A DNA stretch of 64,000 nt, taken from NCBI RefSeq assembly GCF_019192965.1, contig NZ_JAHTKU010000021.1, positions 62,001-126,000 of the forward strand, read 5' to 3'. A program made the translations under genes and the position numbers. Positions 31,928 to 41,435 of this stretch are shown in pieces. Numbering within the stretch: position 1 is the stretch's first letter; each line of letters starts with the position of its first letter. The DNA is from Nocardioides daeguensis. GTDB taxonomy: Bacteria > Actinomycetota > Actinomycetes > Propionibacteriales > Nocardioidaceae. The notes under the pieces were generated by a model. It did no database searches, was not told the DNA's origin, and saw nothing but the letters and a program-made list of their open reading frames with translations.

Positions 31928-33424
31928 ATGACGACGATCGCGGTCGAGAACCCTGCCACCGGACGGGTCATCGGCACCGTCCCCGACCTGAGCGCCGACC
32001 ACGTCGCCGACGCGGCCCGCCGGGCCCGCGCCGCGCAGCCCGCCTGGGCCGCCCTCGGCTTCGACGGCCGCGCGCAGGTGCTGCGCCGGATGCAGCGCTG
32101 GATCGTCGACCACACCGACGAGCTCATCGCCACGATCTGCGCCGAGACCGGGAAGACCTACGAGGACGCGCTGCTGGCCGAGGTCAGCTACGGCGCGGCG
32201 GCCTTCGGCTTCTGGGCCAAGCAGGCGCCGCGCTACCTGGCCGAGACGAGGATCCGCTCCAGCCAGCCGCTCGTGGCGGGCAAGCGGCTCGTCCAGCGCT
32301 ACCGCCCGCTCGGGCTGGTCGGCGTCATCGGGCCGTGGAACTACCCGCTGACGAACTCGTTCGGCGACTGCATCCCCGCGCTCGCCGCGGGCAACGCGGT
32401 GCTGCTGAAGCCGTCGGAGATCACCCCCCTGACGTCGCTGCTGCTCGCCGAGGGCCTGGCCGCGTGCGGCCTGCCGGACGGCGTCTTCGGCGTCGTGACC
32501 GGTCGCGGTGAGACCGGCGCGGCGCTGGTCGACGAGGTCGACATGGTCATGTTCACCGGTTCCACCGCGACCGGACGACGCGTCGCGGCACGGGCCGCCG
32601 AGCGACTCATCCCGGCGTCGCTGGAGCTCGGCGGCAAGGACCCGATGATCGTGCTCGCCGACGCCGACCTGGAGCGCGCGGCCACGCACGCGGCGTACTA
32701 CGCGATGTTCAACTGTGGCCAGACCTGCATCTCGATCGAGCGCTGCTACGTCGAGGAGCCGGTCTACGCCGAGTTCGTCGAGCTGGTGAGCGCCAAGGTC
32801 GACGCGCTGCGCCAGGGCGTGCCGCAGGGGCCCGGCAGCGTCGACGTCGGCTCGCTGACCTTCCCCCCGCAGGTGGACGTCATCGACCGGCACGTGAGCG
32901 AGGCGCTCGCCGCCGGGGCGCAGGCGCTGACCGGCGGCGTGCGTCCCGAGCGCCCGGGGTACTGGTACCCGCCGACCGTCCTCGTCGACGTCGACCACTC
33001 GATGGCGATCATGCGCGAGGAGACGTTCGGCCCGACGTTGCCGATCATGGCGGTGCGCGACGCCGACGAGGCCGTGCGGCTCGCCAACGACTCGGAGTAC
33101 GGGCTGTGCGCATCGGTCTTCGGTCGCGACCTCGCCCGCGCCGAGGACGTCGCGCGCCGGCTGGAGGCGGGCGCGGTGACGGTCAACGACGCGGTGGTCA
33201 ACTACACGGCGCTCGAGCTGCCGATGGGCGGGGCCAAGCCCGCCTCCGGGATCGGTCGGCGGCACGGGCGCGAGGGCATCGTCAAGTACTGCCGCCAGCA
33301 GTCCCTGCTCGTCTCCCGCTGGCACCTGCGCCACGACGTGCACACCTACCCCTACCGCGCCGCCCGCAGCCGGTTCCTCGCCCGGGTGCTGGGCGTGCTC
33401 AATCGCGGGCGGCGGACGACCTGA
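31928..33424 (+). CDS. NAD(P)-dependent aldehyde dehydrogenase
   Basis: A 498-residue ALDH-superfamily enzyme that oxidises an aldehyde to an acid. The cofactor motif is GVIGPWNYPL, the general base Glu is in SLELGGKDPMIV, the catalytic Cys is in FNCGQTCISIERC and the C-terminal motif is EETFGPTLPIM. ATG 31928 is chosen over the longer open frame because it begins the ALDH homology (TTIAVENPATG). It diverges from the desaturase-reductase and its 3' end overlaps the PucR-type regulator by 26 nt. It could oxidise a fatty aldehyde formed downstream of an oxygenase. Confidence 0.92.
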   Translation: MTTIAVENPATGRVIGTVPDLSADHVADAARRARAAQPAWAALGFDGRAQVLRRMQRWIVDHTDELIATICAETGKTYEDALLAEVSYGAAAFGFWAKQAPRYLAETRIRSSQPLVAGKRLVQRYRPLGLVGVIGPWNYPLTNSFGDCIPALAAGNAVLLKPSEITPLTSLLLAEGLAACGLPDGVFGVVTGRGETGAALVDEVDMVMFTGSTATGRRVAARAAERLIPASLELGGKDPMIVLADADLERAATHAAYYAMFNCGQTCISIERCYVEEPVYAEFVELVSAKVDALRQGVPQGPGSVDVGSLTFPPQVDVIDRHVSEALAAGAQALTGGVRPERPGYWYPPTVLVDVDHSMAIMREETFGPTLPIMAVRDADEAVRLANDSEYGLCASVFGRDLARAEDVARRLEAGAVTVNDAVVNYTALELPMGGAKPASGIGRRHGREGIVKYCRQQSLLVSRWHLRHDVHTYPYRAARSRFLARVLGVLNRGRRTT

Positions 33425-34652
33425 GCGGTGCTCCCGGGGCCGCGATGAACATCTCGTGGCACCGCAGCGCGACGTCGATCTCGGTGGACTCCTCGGCGAT
33501 CCGGCGTCCCATCAGCTCCTCGGCGCGCTCGACGCGGTAGCGCACCGTGTTCTTGTGCACCGAGAGATGGCGGGCGGCCGCATCCACGCTCCCGGTCGAG
33601 AGCAGGGCCCGCAGGGTCATCCGCAGCCGAGCGGCCTGCTCGTCGGTCGCGGCGAGCCGGCCCAGGGTGCGGTGGATGTAGCGCCGGGTCGCCTCGCCGT
33701 CGCCGACGAGGGTCAGCAGCTCCACGTCGGTGAAGAAGGTGACCGGCACCTGGCGCTCCGCGCCCAGGCACAACCGCTGGGTGGCGAGGGCCTCGGTGTG
33801 CGAGGAGCGGAACCCGTCGACCCCGGGGGCGGCCGCGCCGACCATCGCCACCATGCGGCGCTCCCGCAGCCAGTCCGAGCAGGTCCCCAGCAGCGTCAGG
33901 TCGGGGGCCTCCGCCGAGCTGATCCAGGCCCAGAGGTCGCGGCCCCCGGGATGGACCACGAGCGGCTGGCGCAGGCCGAGGGACGCGGTCAGCGCCTGCG
34001 CCGCCTGGGGCAGGTCGGCGATCCGGGCGTCGTCGTCGGTGTGCAGCAGCAACGCGGTCTGAAAGGCGGACACCGGGTGCCCGCCGAGGCCGGCGGAGAT
34101 CTCCCGCGGATCGACCAGCGTGCCCGCCAGGACCGCGCGGACGACCTCCAGCCTGCGCGCCGCGTCACCCTGCCGGATCCGCTCGAGCTCCTCTTGGAAC
34201 AGCGCGACCGACATCTCGACGGAACGGTCGAACCACGTGCTCGAGCGGGTCCAGAAGTGCACCAGCGCGTCGGCCTCGCTCACCCCCGTCGGCGACCCCT
34301 CCTTGACCGCCGCGGTGATGAACTCCCACACCGCCTGCTCGCCCGCGGTGTAGATCTGGAACAGGATGGGCAGCGGGTAGCCGTGCTGCGCGACGACGAG
34401 CGGCACCTGCCGGGCCTCCTGCACCAGGTGGAAGGTCTGCTCGGGCTGGCCGAGGTTCGCCAGGAACGAGCGCCAGTGCGCGTCGCACGCGTCCCGCACC
34501 ACGCTCTGCAGCGCGGCGTCCTGACGGACCTCGGGAACGCCGTCGACGATCCGGCCGAGCACGTGCGCCACCCAGGCGTCCACCGCGGTGTTGTCGGAGG
34601 CGGCACTGACGAAGTCGGCGATCCACCGCTTGAGGTCACTGGTGAGCGACAC
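33399..34652 (-). CDS. PucR/CdaR-type transcriptional regulator 1
   Basis: A 417-residue regulator. The N-terminal region (about 1-160) resembles RsbT co-antagonist/PucR sensory domains (QPEQTFHLVQEARQVPLVV). A GGDEF-like CdaR middle and a C-terminal PucR helix-turn-helix (ARHLSVHKNTVRYRVERAEEL) follow. GTG 34652 has the RBS GGGAGG about 6 nt upstream. It is homologous to the regulator at 46272 over its whole length. Its convergent position next to the aldehyde dehydrogenase suggests that it controls the desaturase and ALDH promoters. Confidence 0.88.
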   Translation of the reverse strand: MSLTSDLKRWIADFVSAASDNTAVDAWVAHVLGRIVDGVPEVRQDAALQSVVRDACDAHWRSFLANLGQPEQTFHLVQEARQVPLVVAQHGYPLPILFQIYTAGEQAVWEFITAAVKEGSPTGVSEADALVHFWTRSSTWFDRSVEMSVALFQEELERIRQGDAARRLEVVRAVLAGTLVDPREISAGLGGHPVSAFQTALLLHTDDDARIADLPQAAQALTASLGLRQPLVVHPGGRDLWAWISSAEAPDLTLLGTCSDWLRERRMVAMVGAAAPGVDGFRSSHTEALATQRLCLGAERQVPVTFFTDVELLTLVGDGEATRRYIHRTLGRLAATDEQAARLRMTLRALLSTGSVDAAARHLSVHKNTVRYRVERAEELMGRRIAEESTEIDVALRCHEMFIAAPGAPLRSSAARD

Positions 34653-34723
34653 GAACCCTCCCTCGGGCGGCTTCGAACCGGGTGCCCGGTGCACGGCGGG
34701 GCCTCCCGTCGGGGACGAGGTTG

Positions 34724-35266
34724 TCACACCGGCCTCAGACCGGCGATGCGCCACCGGTCGCCGTCACGGGTCATGGTCACCTCGACCCGGCTGCCGGACA
34801 CCGACGTGCCGCCCTTGCCGCCGCCCTCGCCCTTCGTGGTCGTGGTGGTCTGGGTCAGGAACAGCAGCACGACGACCCGGTCGCGGGAGCCGGAGACCAC
34901 GCCGGCCGCGTCGACCACGGCGGTGGTGGAGATGCCGCGCTGGGCGGCCGTGGGCTTCACGACCTCGGCGAGGATCTTGCCGTAGTCGGTGCGGAAGGCG
35001 CCGGTGGTCTGCTCGGCGGCGACGGCCAGGTCGGCGTCGAGGGTCGCGGCGTCGTACCCGAGGAGCGCGGGGACCCGCTCCTTCGCCGCGGCGAGCGCGG
35101 CGGCGCGGGCGTCGGCCAGGCCCGCGGCACGGTGGGCCTGGACGGTCGTGAACGCCGCGGCGGCGACCAGCAGGACCAGGACGCCGGCCGCGAGCACGCC
35201 GCCCCGCGACGTTGTCCGCCGCAGGAGCGCGACGGGGGAGGCGACGAGCCTCGTGGGCCGGCTCAT
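34724..35266 (-). CDS. Mce-associated membrane protein 2
   Basis: A 180-residue protein with one N-terminal membrane helix (GGVLAAGVLVLLVAAAAFTT) and an extracytoplasmic domain of the Mce-associated (Mam/Mas) type: VPALLGYDAATLDADLAVA, TTGAFRTDYGKI, ISTTAVVDAAGVVSGSRD, VTMTRDGDRWRIAGL. Such proteins stabilise or assist Mce transporters. ATG 35266 overlaps the preceding stop (ATGA). It is the last gene of the Mce operon, 71 nt before the PucR-type gene start. Confidence 0.85.
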   Translation of the reverse strand: MSRPTRLVASPVALLRRTTSRGGVLAAGVLVLLVAAAAFTTVQAHRAAGLADARAAALAAAKERVPALLGYDAATLDADLAVAAEQTTGAFRTDYGKILAEVVKPTAAQRGISTTAVVDAAGVVSGSRDRVVVLLFLTQTTTTTKGEGGGKGGTSVSGSRVEVTMTRDGDRWRIAGLRPV

Positions 35267-35757
35267 GCGACGAACTCCAGTCCGGACACCAGCCAGTCCC
35301 CCTTCACCCGCTGCAGGTCGACCGTGAGCCGGTAGTTGCGCGGCTCGGCGGCGGTCGTCTGCTTGTTCTGCACGGAGCCGGCGGCCGCGACGATCACCGT
35401 CGCCCGGTCCCCGGCGAGCTTCACGATGCCGGCGGAGACGACGTCGCCGCTGGCCCGGACGGCGTTGTCGGTGAGCGCCTGCTGCAGCCGGTCGGCCTGG
35501 GCCGCCAGCTCGGTGCGGAAGCCGGCGGTCGCGCCGGCGAGCAGCTTGGCCATGTCGGACTGCGAGGTGGCCGAGCTGATGTCGACGAGCCCCTCGACCT
35601 CGGCGGTCGCGGCCGCGACCGCCTCCTTCGCATCGGCTGCCTGGGCCCGCTCGTCCTGCCAGGCCAGCGCCCGCTGGCCGGTGCCGAGGAGCAGCACGAG
35701 CGCCACCAGCAGGACCGCGCCGCTGCGCCAGGTGAGGCGGTCCAGCGCGGTCGTCAC
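35263..35757 (-). CDS. Mce-associated membrane protein 1
   Basis: A 164-residue protein with an N-terminal membrane helix (SGAVLLVALVLLLGTGQ) and a periplasmic-side domain like its neighbour: LVDISSATSQSDMAKLLAGA, FRTELAAQADRLQQAL and RLTVDLQRVKGDWLVSGLEF. These are features of Mce-associated proteins. GTG 35757 overlaps the mceF stop and the 3' end overlaps the next gene, so all are cotranscribed. It probably supports the assembled importer. Confidence 0.86.
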   Translation of the reverse strand: MTTALDRLTWRSGAVLLVALVLLLGTGQRALAWQDERAQAADAKEAVAAATAEVEGLVDISSATSQSDMAKLLAGATAGFRTELAAQADRLQQALTDNAVRASGDVVSAGIVKLAGDRATVIVAAAGSVQNKQTTAAEPRNYRLTVDLQRVKGDWLVSGLEFVA

Positions 35758-37121
35758 CGGACCCCCAGGGGTGCCAGCACGAGGATCTTCCACAGCTCGT
35801 CTCCTCCGGTCCCGTCGGCGCCACTCGCCGTCGTGGTGGTCGTACTGGTCGTGCTGCCGTCGCCGCGACCCACGGCGAGGTCGTAGGCGACCGTGCCGCT
35901 CGAGTCCGGCCAGACCCCGCCGCCGAAGTGCTCGCCGCAGGCCGCCGGGGTGTTGCCGCGGCCGTCGCCCTGCGGGCAGGGCAGGTTGCGGGCGCCGCGG
36001 ATCGCGGTCGGGTTGTCGGGCGCGAGCTCGCAGTGCGCCAGGGTGTCGACGTCGCGGACCTCGCTCGCGCGGGGGTTGCGGCGCTCCTTCGGCGACAGGT
36101 AGCCGCTCTGGCAGGTCGGCGGGTTGTTGAGCGCGGCGCGCAGGTCGAGCTGCACGTCGCCGTGCTCCGCCCGCGGGTTGATCGCCGACTGCAGGCGGGC
36201 GACCAGCGACGGGTAGACGACGAGGGTCTGGTGCACCTGCGGCAGGTAGGTGTTGAGCACCTGCGCGTTGGTGGTCAGGTTGGCCAGCATCATCGGCAGC
36301 ACGGGCTGCAGGTCGGTGACCGTCCGGGTCGCGGCGTCCAGGCCGCCGGGTGCGTTCTTGAGCAGCGTGCGGACCGCGGCCGTGTCGCCCGCGGCGAGAG
36401 CACCGGTGAGCTGGTCGAGGGAGGCGGCGTAGGCCTGCGTCCGGCCACCGAGGTCGCGCTGGGTCTCCAGGACGGGCTGGACGGCGGCGATGAGCGAGGT
36501 GGTCGCGTCGATCCGCGCCTGTGCCTCGGTCAGCACCTCGCCGGTGGACGCGACGAGCTCGTTGAGGTCGGGGCCCGCGCCGCCGAGGCCGGCGTCGACC
36601 TGGTCGAGGACCCGCTTGGTCTCGGCCTTCGGCACCGACTCCAGCAGCCGGTTGACCGAGTCGAGGACGGGCGTGATCTGCGGCATCGGGACCGCTCGCT
36701 CGCGCGGGATCCGCGCACCGTCGGCGAGCACGTCCCCGGATCCGGCGTCCCGCTCCGCGCCGGAGGACCCCGGGCGTGGGTCGACGAGGTCGACGTACTG
36801 CTCGCCGACGGCGGAGGTGCTGTGCAGCTCGGCCGAGGCGCCGGCCGGGATCGCCGCGTCGTCCTCGAGCCGCAGGGTGGCGATCGCGCCCTCGTCGGTG
36901 ACCTCGAGCCGGGAGACCTCGCCGACCTCGACGCCGCGGTAGGTGACGGCGGCCTTCGGGTAGAGCCCGCTCGCGTCACCGAAGTCGACGGACACGTCGT
37001 AGACGCCGATGCCGACCATGGCCGGAACCCGTGCGTACTGGAAGAACGCGAGGCCGAGCGCGATCGCCGCGAGCACGGCGAAGATACGCAGCTGGCGCTT
37101 GATCAGGGGCGTGAGCAGCAT
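35754..37121 (-). CDS. mceF: Mce family protein MceF
   Basis: A 455-residue Mce subunit. One N-terminal membrane helix (IFAVLAAIALGLAFFQY) anchors an MCE/MlaD domain (about 40-118: VSVDFGDASGLYPKAAVTYR, VGEVSRLEV) and a long helical tail that forms the substrate tunnel with the other five Mce subunits. The C-terminus is extended, with a cysteine-containing part (NPPTCQSGYLSP, CPQGDGRGNTPAACGEH) and a Thr-rich low-complexity tail. Sixth in the mceA-F order and coupled to the Mce-associated genes. Confidence 0.9.
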   Translation of the reverse strand: MLLTPLIKRQLRIFAVLAAIALGLAFFQYARVPAMVGIGVYDVSVDFGDASGLYPKAAVTYRGVEVGEVSRLEVTDEGAIATLRLEDDAAIPAGASAELHSTSAVGEQYVDLVDPRPGSSGAERDAGSGDVLADGARIPRERAVPMPQITPVLDSVNRLLESVPKAETKRVLDQVDAGLGGAGPDLNELVASTGEVLTEAQARIDATTSLIAAVQPVLETQRDLGGRTQAYAASLDQLTGALAAGDTAAVRTLLKNAPGGLDAATRTVTDLQPVLPMMLANLTTNAQVLNTYLPQVHQTLVVYPSLVARLQSAINPRAEHGDVQLDLRAALNNPPTCQSGYLSPKERRNPRASEVRDVDTLAHCELAPDNPTAIRGARNLPCPQGDGRGNTPAACGEHFGGGVWPDSSGTVAYDLAVGRGDGSTTSTTTTTASGADGTGGDELWKILVLAPLGVR

Positions 37122-37124
37122 GGC

Positions 37125-38327
37125 CTAGCAACCTCCCAGGATCTTCTGGAGCAGCCCGCACGTCGGGGGCCCCTCGGCGGGCGCGACCGGAGGGGTGGCC
37201 TGACCGGCCTCCTGGTCCGTGGGTGCGGGGGTGCCGGGGGCCGGCACCGGGGCACCCGGCGCGGCCGGCGGGACAGGGCTGACGGGGGCGTCGGCGGTGT
37301 CCGCCGGCCCCTTCGGCGGTACGCCGACCAGGCCGAGCCAGCTGCCGAGGAGGCTGCTGTCGCGCAGGTCGAGCGTGGCGAACAGGTTGGCGTAGTCGCC
37401 CCGCAGCGCGTTGCGGGTGGTCATCACCGGGAACGGGATGGTGAGGCCGAGCTTGAGCGCCTCGGGCAGGGCCTCGCTGGCCTCGCCGAGCTTGGCCAGG
37501 ATCGGCCCGAGGGAGTCGAGGTTCGCGAGCAGCGCGGACTCGCTGGCGCGGATGACCTCGACCGCGCGGGCGCCGGTGCGGCCGGTCCTCGTGACCGCCT
37601 TGACCAGGCGGTCGCGCTCCTGGTCGAGGACCTTCAGGCCGGGCGTGATCCGGTCGATCGCGGTGGCGATCCGCTGCTGGTCCTTGCGCAGGCCCGCGCT
37701 GAGGCTGTTGAGCGACTCGAGCGCGCGGACGATCTCGGACCTGTTGGCGTCGAGGACGGAGAGCAGCTCGTTGGTGTGCCGGATCAGGCCGCGGGTGTCC
37801 GGCACCCGGTCCCGCAGCGCCGTCGAGAGCTCGCCGGTGATGTCGCTGATCTGGGCGAGACCGCCGTTGTTGAGCAGCAGCGCGACCGCCCCGAGGACTT
37901 GCTCGGTGGCCGGGTAGGTACCGGTCTGCGCCACCGGGACCACCGCACCGTCCGCCAGCCGCCCACCGGTCGACGCCGCGGGGGCCGACACCTCGACGTA
38001 CTGCGCGCCGAGGAGGGTCTTCTGCCCGATCGAGAACACCGCGTCGGCCGGCAGCGCGACGTCGTCGAGCAGGTGCAGGTCGACGACGGCCTCCCAGCCG
38101 TCGGCGCGGATCTCGCCGACGGTGCCGATCACGACGTTGTCCTTCTGCACCGTCGAGTTCGGGACCAGGTTCTCGATCTGGTCGAAGTGCACCTCGACGG
38201 TGTAGCCGTCGTCGCCGACCGCGACCTGGCCCGGGAGGGTGTTGTCGTTGGGCTGGATGTCGCAGCCGGTGAGGAGCAGCCCGGCCACCAGCGTGGCGGG
38301 GACGAGCGCACGGGACAGGCGGTTCAC
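37125..38327 (-). CDS. mceE: Mce family lipoprotein MceE
   Basis: A 400-residue Mce subunit with a lipoprotein signal (SRALVPATLVAGLLLTGCD) instead of a membrane helix, typical of the fifth Mce protein (LprK type). The MCE domain follows (YTVEVHFDQIENLVPNSTVQ, VVIGTVGEIR, TLLGAQYVEV), then the helical tail and a proline-rich C-terminus (PVPAPGTPAP) ending in a Cys. GTG 38327 overlaps the mceD stop. It should sit on the outer face of the membrane as part of the heterohexameric lipid tunnel. Confidence 0.92.
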   Translation of the reverse strand: MNRLSRALVPATLVAGLLLTGCDIQPNDNTLPGQVAVGDDGYTVEVHFDQIENLVPNSTVQKDNVVIGTVGEIRADGWEAVVDLHLLDDVALPADAVFSIGQKTLLGAQYVEVSAPAASTGGRLADGAVVPVAQTGTYPATEQVLGAVALLLNNGGLAQISDITGELSTALRDRVPDTRGLIRHTNELLSVLDANRSEIVRALESLNSLSAGLRKDQQRIATAIDRITPGLKVLDQERDRLVKAVTRTGRTGARAVEVIRASESALLANLDSLGPILAKLGEASEALPEALKLGLTIPFPVMTTRNALRGDYANLFATLDLRDSSLLGSWLGLVGVPPKGPADTADAPVSPVPPAAPGAPVPAPGTPAPTDQEAGQATPPVAPAEGPPTCGLLQKILGGC

Positions 38328-39385
38328 TGGGTGCCTCCGATCGAGCCGATGCCCAGCAGGTCGATGAGGGGCTGGAGCACCTTCGAGCACTGCTCGGCCG
38401 TGCCGCCGACCCCGAGGACCGCGCCGCAGAGCAGCTGCGGGACGTTGTCGAGCGCCGAGAGCGTGGCCCGGCCGGTGATCGCCTGGTCCTGGATGGTGTT
38501 GCTGAGGTCGACGATGGCGTGCGGTGCGACGTGCAGGACGCCGGCGAGCTCGTTGGAGCGGTCGGCCAGAGCGGCGGCGAGCAGGTTGACGTCGCTGGTC
38601 GTCGTCCGGATCCGGTTGCGGTGGTTCTTGAAGTACCTCTCCGTGACCGCGAGCACCCGTCCGAGGTCGGTCAGGGCACCGGTCAGGTCGGTGCCGTTGT
38701 CCGCGAGCACGGTGCTGACGTCGTCGAGCTCGGTCGTGAAGCCCCGTACCGCCGCGTCGTTGAGCGCGAGGTTGCGGGTGAAGGTGTCGAGGTGCTCGAT
38801 GGTCGAGAACAGGTCCGACCGGCCCTCGGACAACGCGGTCGCCGCGCCGCGGAGCTCGGCGATCGAGGTTCGCAGCTGGTCGGCGTTGCCGGCGGCGAGA
38901 CTCCGGTCGATCGCCTTGATCGCCACCGCCAGCGGGCCGTCCTTCTTGCCCGCGTCGGGTCCGAGGGTGATGGCGAGGTCCGTGAGCTGCTGCTTCACGT
39001 CGTCGAAGGTGACCGGGACCGCGGTCCTCTCGCGCGCGATGGTGGCGCCGTCCTCGAGCCGCGGGCCGCCGTCGTACACGGGCTCGAGCTGGACGAAGCG
39101 GCCGCTGACCAGGCTCGGCGAGACGATCGCGGCGCGCGCCTCGGCCGGGATCGGCTGGCCGGCGTCGACCTGGAGGGTGACGAGCACGCCGTCGGGCCTG
39201 TTCTCGATGGCGGTGATCGAGCCGACCTTGACGCCGAGCACCTTCACGTCGTCCTTGACGTTGAGCCCCTCGGCGCTGGCGAAGTACGCCCGGACCGTGG
39301 TGCTGCTGGTGTCGCGGTTCCAGGTGAACGCGCCGAACACGAGGGCAGCGGCCACGAGCGCGATGAGGATCTTCTTCTTGGTCAC
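38324..39385 (-). CDS. mceD: Mce family protein MceD
   Basis: A 353-residue Mce subunit: N-terminal helix (ILIALVAAALVFGAFTW), MCE domain (VRAYFASAEGLNVKDDVKVL, GVKVGSITAI, SLVSGRFVQLEP) and a helical tail. GTG 39385 is preferred because it overlaps the mceC stop (GTGA) and gives the expected short cytoplasmic leader; the longer frame upstream runs into mceC. A component of the lipid-transport tunnel. The C-terminus carries two cysteines (QLLCGAVLG, AEQCSKVL). Confidence 0.92.
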   Translation of the reverse strand: MTKKKILIALVAAALVFGAFTWNRDTSSTTVRAYFASAEGLNVKDDVKVLGVKVGSITAIENRPDGVLVTLQVDAGQPIPAEARAAIVSPSLVSGRFVQLEPVYDGGPRLEDGATIARERTAVPVTFDDVKQQLTDLAITLGPDAGKKDGPLAVAIKAIDRSLAAGNADQLRTSIAELRGAATALSEGRSDLFSTIEHLDTFTRNLALNDAAVRGFTTELDDVSTVLADNGTDLTGALTDLGRVLAVTERYFKNHRNRIRTTTSDVNLLAAALADRSNELAGVLHVAPHAIVDLSNTIQDQAITGRATLSALDNVPQLLCGAVLGVGGTAEQCSKVLQPLIDLLGIGSIGGTQ

Positions 39386-40374
39386 GGCACGATTCCCGAC
39401 AGGATGGGGGCGAGGGTTCCGGGCGAGGTGAGGTTCTGGATGTAGGCGTCGAACCACGGCCCGCTCGAGATCGCCTCGCCGAAGGCGGTGGCGTAGCCCC
39501 GCAGGCCGACGATGCTGGCCTGCAGGTCCTTCCGGTTCGCGTTGAGCACGTCGACGACGCCGTCGAGCTCGTCGAGCGCCGGTCCGAGCACGTCGTCGGT
39601 GTCGTCGAGGAGCAGTCGCAGCTGGGCGGCGAGCGCGCGGGCGCTCTGCAGCAGGCTGACGACGACGTCCTGACGGGCGTCGAGCTCGCCGAGCAGCGAG
39701 CGCCCGCTGGTCAGCAGCGAGGCGATCTGCTGGTCCCGGCCGGCGAGCACCCCGGTCACGCTGTCGGCGTGGGCGAGCAGCGCGCGCAGCTCGTCGTCGT
39801 TGGAGGAGACCGCCCGGGACAGGGCGGTGATCCCGTCGAGCGCGGGACGCAGGTCGGGGCTGGAGGACGAGAGCGTCGCCGACGCCTGGTCGAGCGCGGC
39901 CGCGAGCTGCGTCTTGTCGATCGCGGCGGTGGTCTCGGTGAGCTGGTTGAGCGAGCTGGTCAGGTTGTACGGCGACGAGGTGCGCGCCAGCGGGATCGAC
40001 TCCCCCGCGCCGATCTCCCCGGTGCCGCGGGGCACCAGCTCGACGGCGGCCCGGCCGAGCAGCGTCATGGTGATGATCCGGGCCTCGGTGCGCTCGCCGA
40101 GCACGATGTCGGGATCGGTGAGGACGACGTCGGCGACGACGCGCTTCCGGTCCAGCCGGACCTCACGGACCCGGCCGACCTGGGCGCCGGACACCATCAC
40201 GGCGTCGCCGCCCTTGAGCCCGCCGGCCTCGGCGAACTCGACGTGCACGACGTCGCTGTTCCCGACCAGCGGCAGCCGGTTGATGTTGAGCGCCGCGAGC
40301 ACGACGAGGACGAGGACGACGGTGCCGACGAGGCCGCGGGCGGCCAGACGGTCGGGGCTGGTCACGCGGCTCAC
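39382..40374 (-). CDS. mceC: Mce family protein MceC
   Basis: A 330-residue Mce subunit with N-terminal helix (GLVGTVVLVLVVLAALNI) and MCE domain (VVHVEFAEAGGLKGGDAVMV, GAQVGRVREV, TMTLLGRAAVEL), then a helical tail. GTG 40374 overlaps the mceB stop. The C-terminus is short compared with MceF. It is one of six coupled subunits. Confidence 0.92.
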   Translation of the reverse strand: MSRVTSPDRLAARGLVGTVVLVLVVLAALNINRLPLVGNSDVVHVEFAEAGGLKGGDAVMVSGAQVGRVREVRLDRKRVVADVVLTDPDIVLGERTEARIITMTLLGRAAVELVPRGTGEIGAGESIPLARTSSPYNLTSSLNQLTETTAAIDKTQLAAALDQASATLSSSSPDLRPALDGITALSRAVSSNDDELRALLAHADSVTGVLAGRDQQIASLLTSGRSLLGELDARQDVVVSLLQSARALAAQLRLLLDDTDDVLGPALDELDGVVDVLNANRKDLQASIVGLRGYATAFGEAISSGPWFDAYIQNLTSPGTLAPILSGIVP

Positions 40375-41435
40375 TTGCACCTCGGGGCGTCGGAGTAGAT
40401 CCACGGCGTCGTGACGTTCGCGCCGGCGACGCCGGTCTGGATCCGCACGCCGCACAGGAAGAAGTTGAAGAAGTTGCCGTACGACGCGGTGTTCTGGACC
40501 GCCCGGTAGTGCGCCGGCAGGTTCTCGAGCACGGCCTCCAGGGTCCCCGCGTTCTTGTTGATGCCGCGCGCGGAGACGGTCAGCCCCTCGAGGTCGGTGC
40601 GCAGGTCGCCGCGCGCCTTCGCCACCAGGTCGGTCGCCGTGGTCGCGAACGTGTCGATCCGGGCGGCGGCGTCGAGCACCTGGGTGTCCTGCTGGTCGAG
40701 CCCGGTCAGCAGCTGGTCGAGCCGGTCGAGCAGCAGCCCCACGGTCTCCTTGCGGTCGTCGACGGTGCCGAGCACGCTGTTGAGGTTGCCGATCACCTGC
40801 CCGATCAGCTCCTCACGACCACCGATCGTGGTCGTGAACGACGCGACGTGCTGCACCAGCGTGGCCACGGCGGCCTGCTGGCCCTGCAGCACCTGCACCA
40901 GCTGGCCGGACAGCTCGTTGACCTGGGTGGGGCTGAGCCCGGCGAAGAGCGGCTTGAAGCCGTTGAGCAGGGTGTCGAGGTCGAGCGCCGATGCGGTCTG
41001 GCCGGCGGGCAGCGTGCCTCCGGCCGGCAGCACCTGGGGCGTCTCGTCGCCGTCCGCCTCCCCGCGGGTCAGCTGGACCACCCGGTCGCCGATCAGGTTG
41101 CGGTACTGGATCGTGGCGCGGGTGTCTGTCGTCAGCTGCTGGTCGTCGCTGACGTCGAAGGTCACCAGCACGGTGTTGTCGCGGCGTACGTCGATGCCGG
41201 TCACCTTGCCGACGTCGACGCCGGCGACCCGGACCTCGTCGCCGACCTCGAGACCGGACACGTCGTCGAAGACCGCCTTGTAGTCGGCGCGGTCGCCGGG
41301 CCGGTACTCCCCGGTGACGGCGGCGACCCACACGGTGAAGACCGCGGCGAGGGAGAGGAAGGCCGTGAACTTGACCAGGTCGGCGCGCTGGCGCCGCTTC
41401 TCGGGACTGAGCCGACTCCTTGACGTGGCGCTCAT
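40371..41435 (-). CDS. mceB: Mce family protein MceB
   Basis: A 354-residue Mce subunit with an N-terminal helix (FTAFLSLAAVFTVWVAAVTG) and MCE domain (YKAVFDDVSGLEVGDEVRVA, GVDVGKVTGI, QYRNLIGDRVVQL), then a helical tail containing FFNFFLCGVRI, a signature of MceB. ATG 41435 overlaps the mceA stop (ATGA). A C-terminal Cys (SDAPRCK) may pair with the tail Cys. Confidence 0.92.
   Translation of the reverse strand: MSATSRSRLSPEKRRQRADLVKFTAFLSLAAVFTVWVAAVTGEYRPGDRADYKAVFDDVSGLEVGDEVRVAGVDVGKVTGIDVRRDNTVLVTFDVSDDQQLTTDTRATIQYRNLIGDRVVQLTRGEADGDETPQVLPAGGTLPAGQTASALDLDTLLNGFKPLFAGLSPTQVNELSGQLVQVLQGQQAAVATLVQHVASFTTTIGGREELIGQVIGNLNSVLGTVDDRKETVGLLLDRLDQLLTGLDQQDTQVLDAAARIDTFATTATDLVAKARGDLRTDLEGLTVSARGINKNAGTLEAVLENLPAHYRAVQNTASYGNFFNFFLCGVRIQTGVAGANVTTPWIYSDAPRCK

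Noticed and set aside
35928..39431. Plus-strand open frame of over 1100 codons opposite the mce genes
   Set aside because: It is an antisense shadow of the GC-rich mceD-F genes: low-complexity Arg/Gly/Val/Asp composition, no start signal and no family motif, while the minus strand encodes clear Mce proteins.
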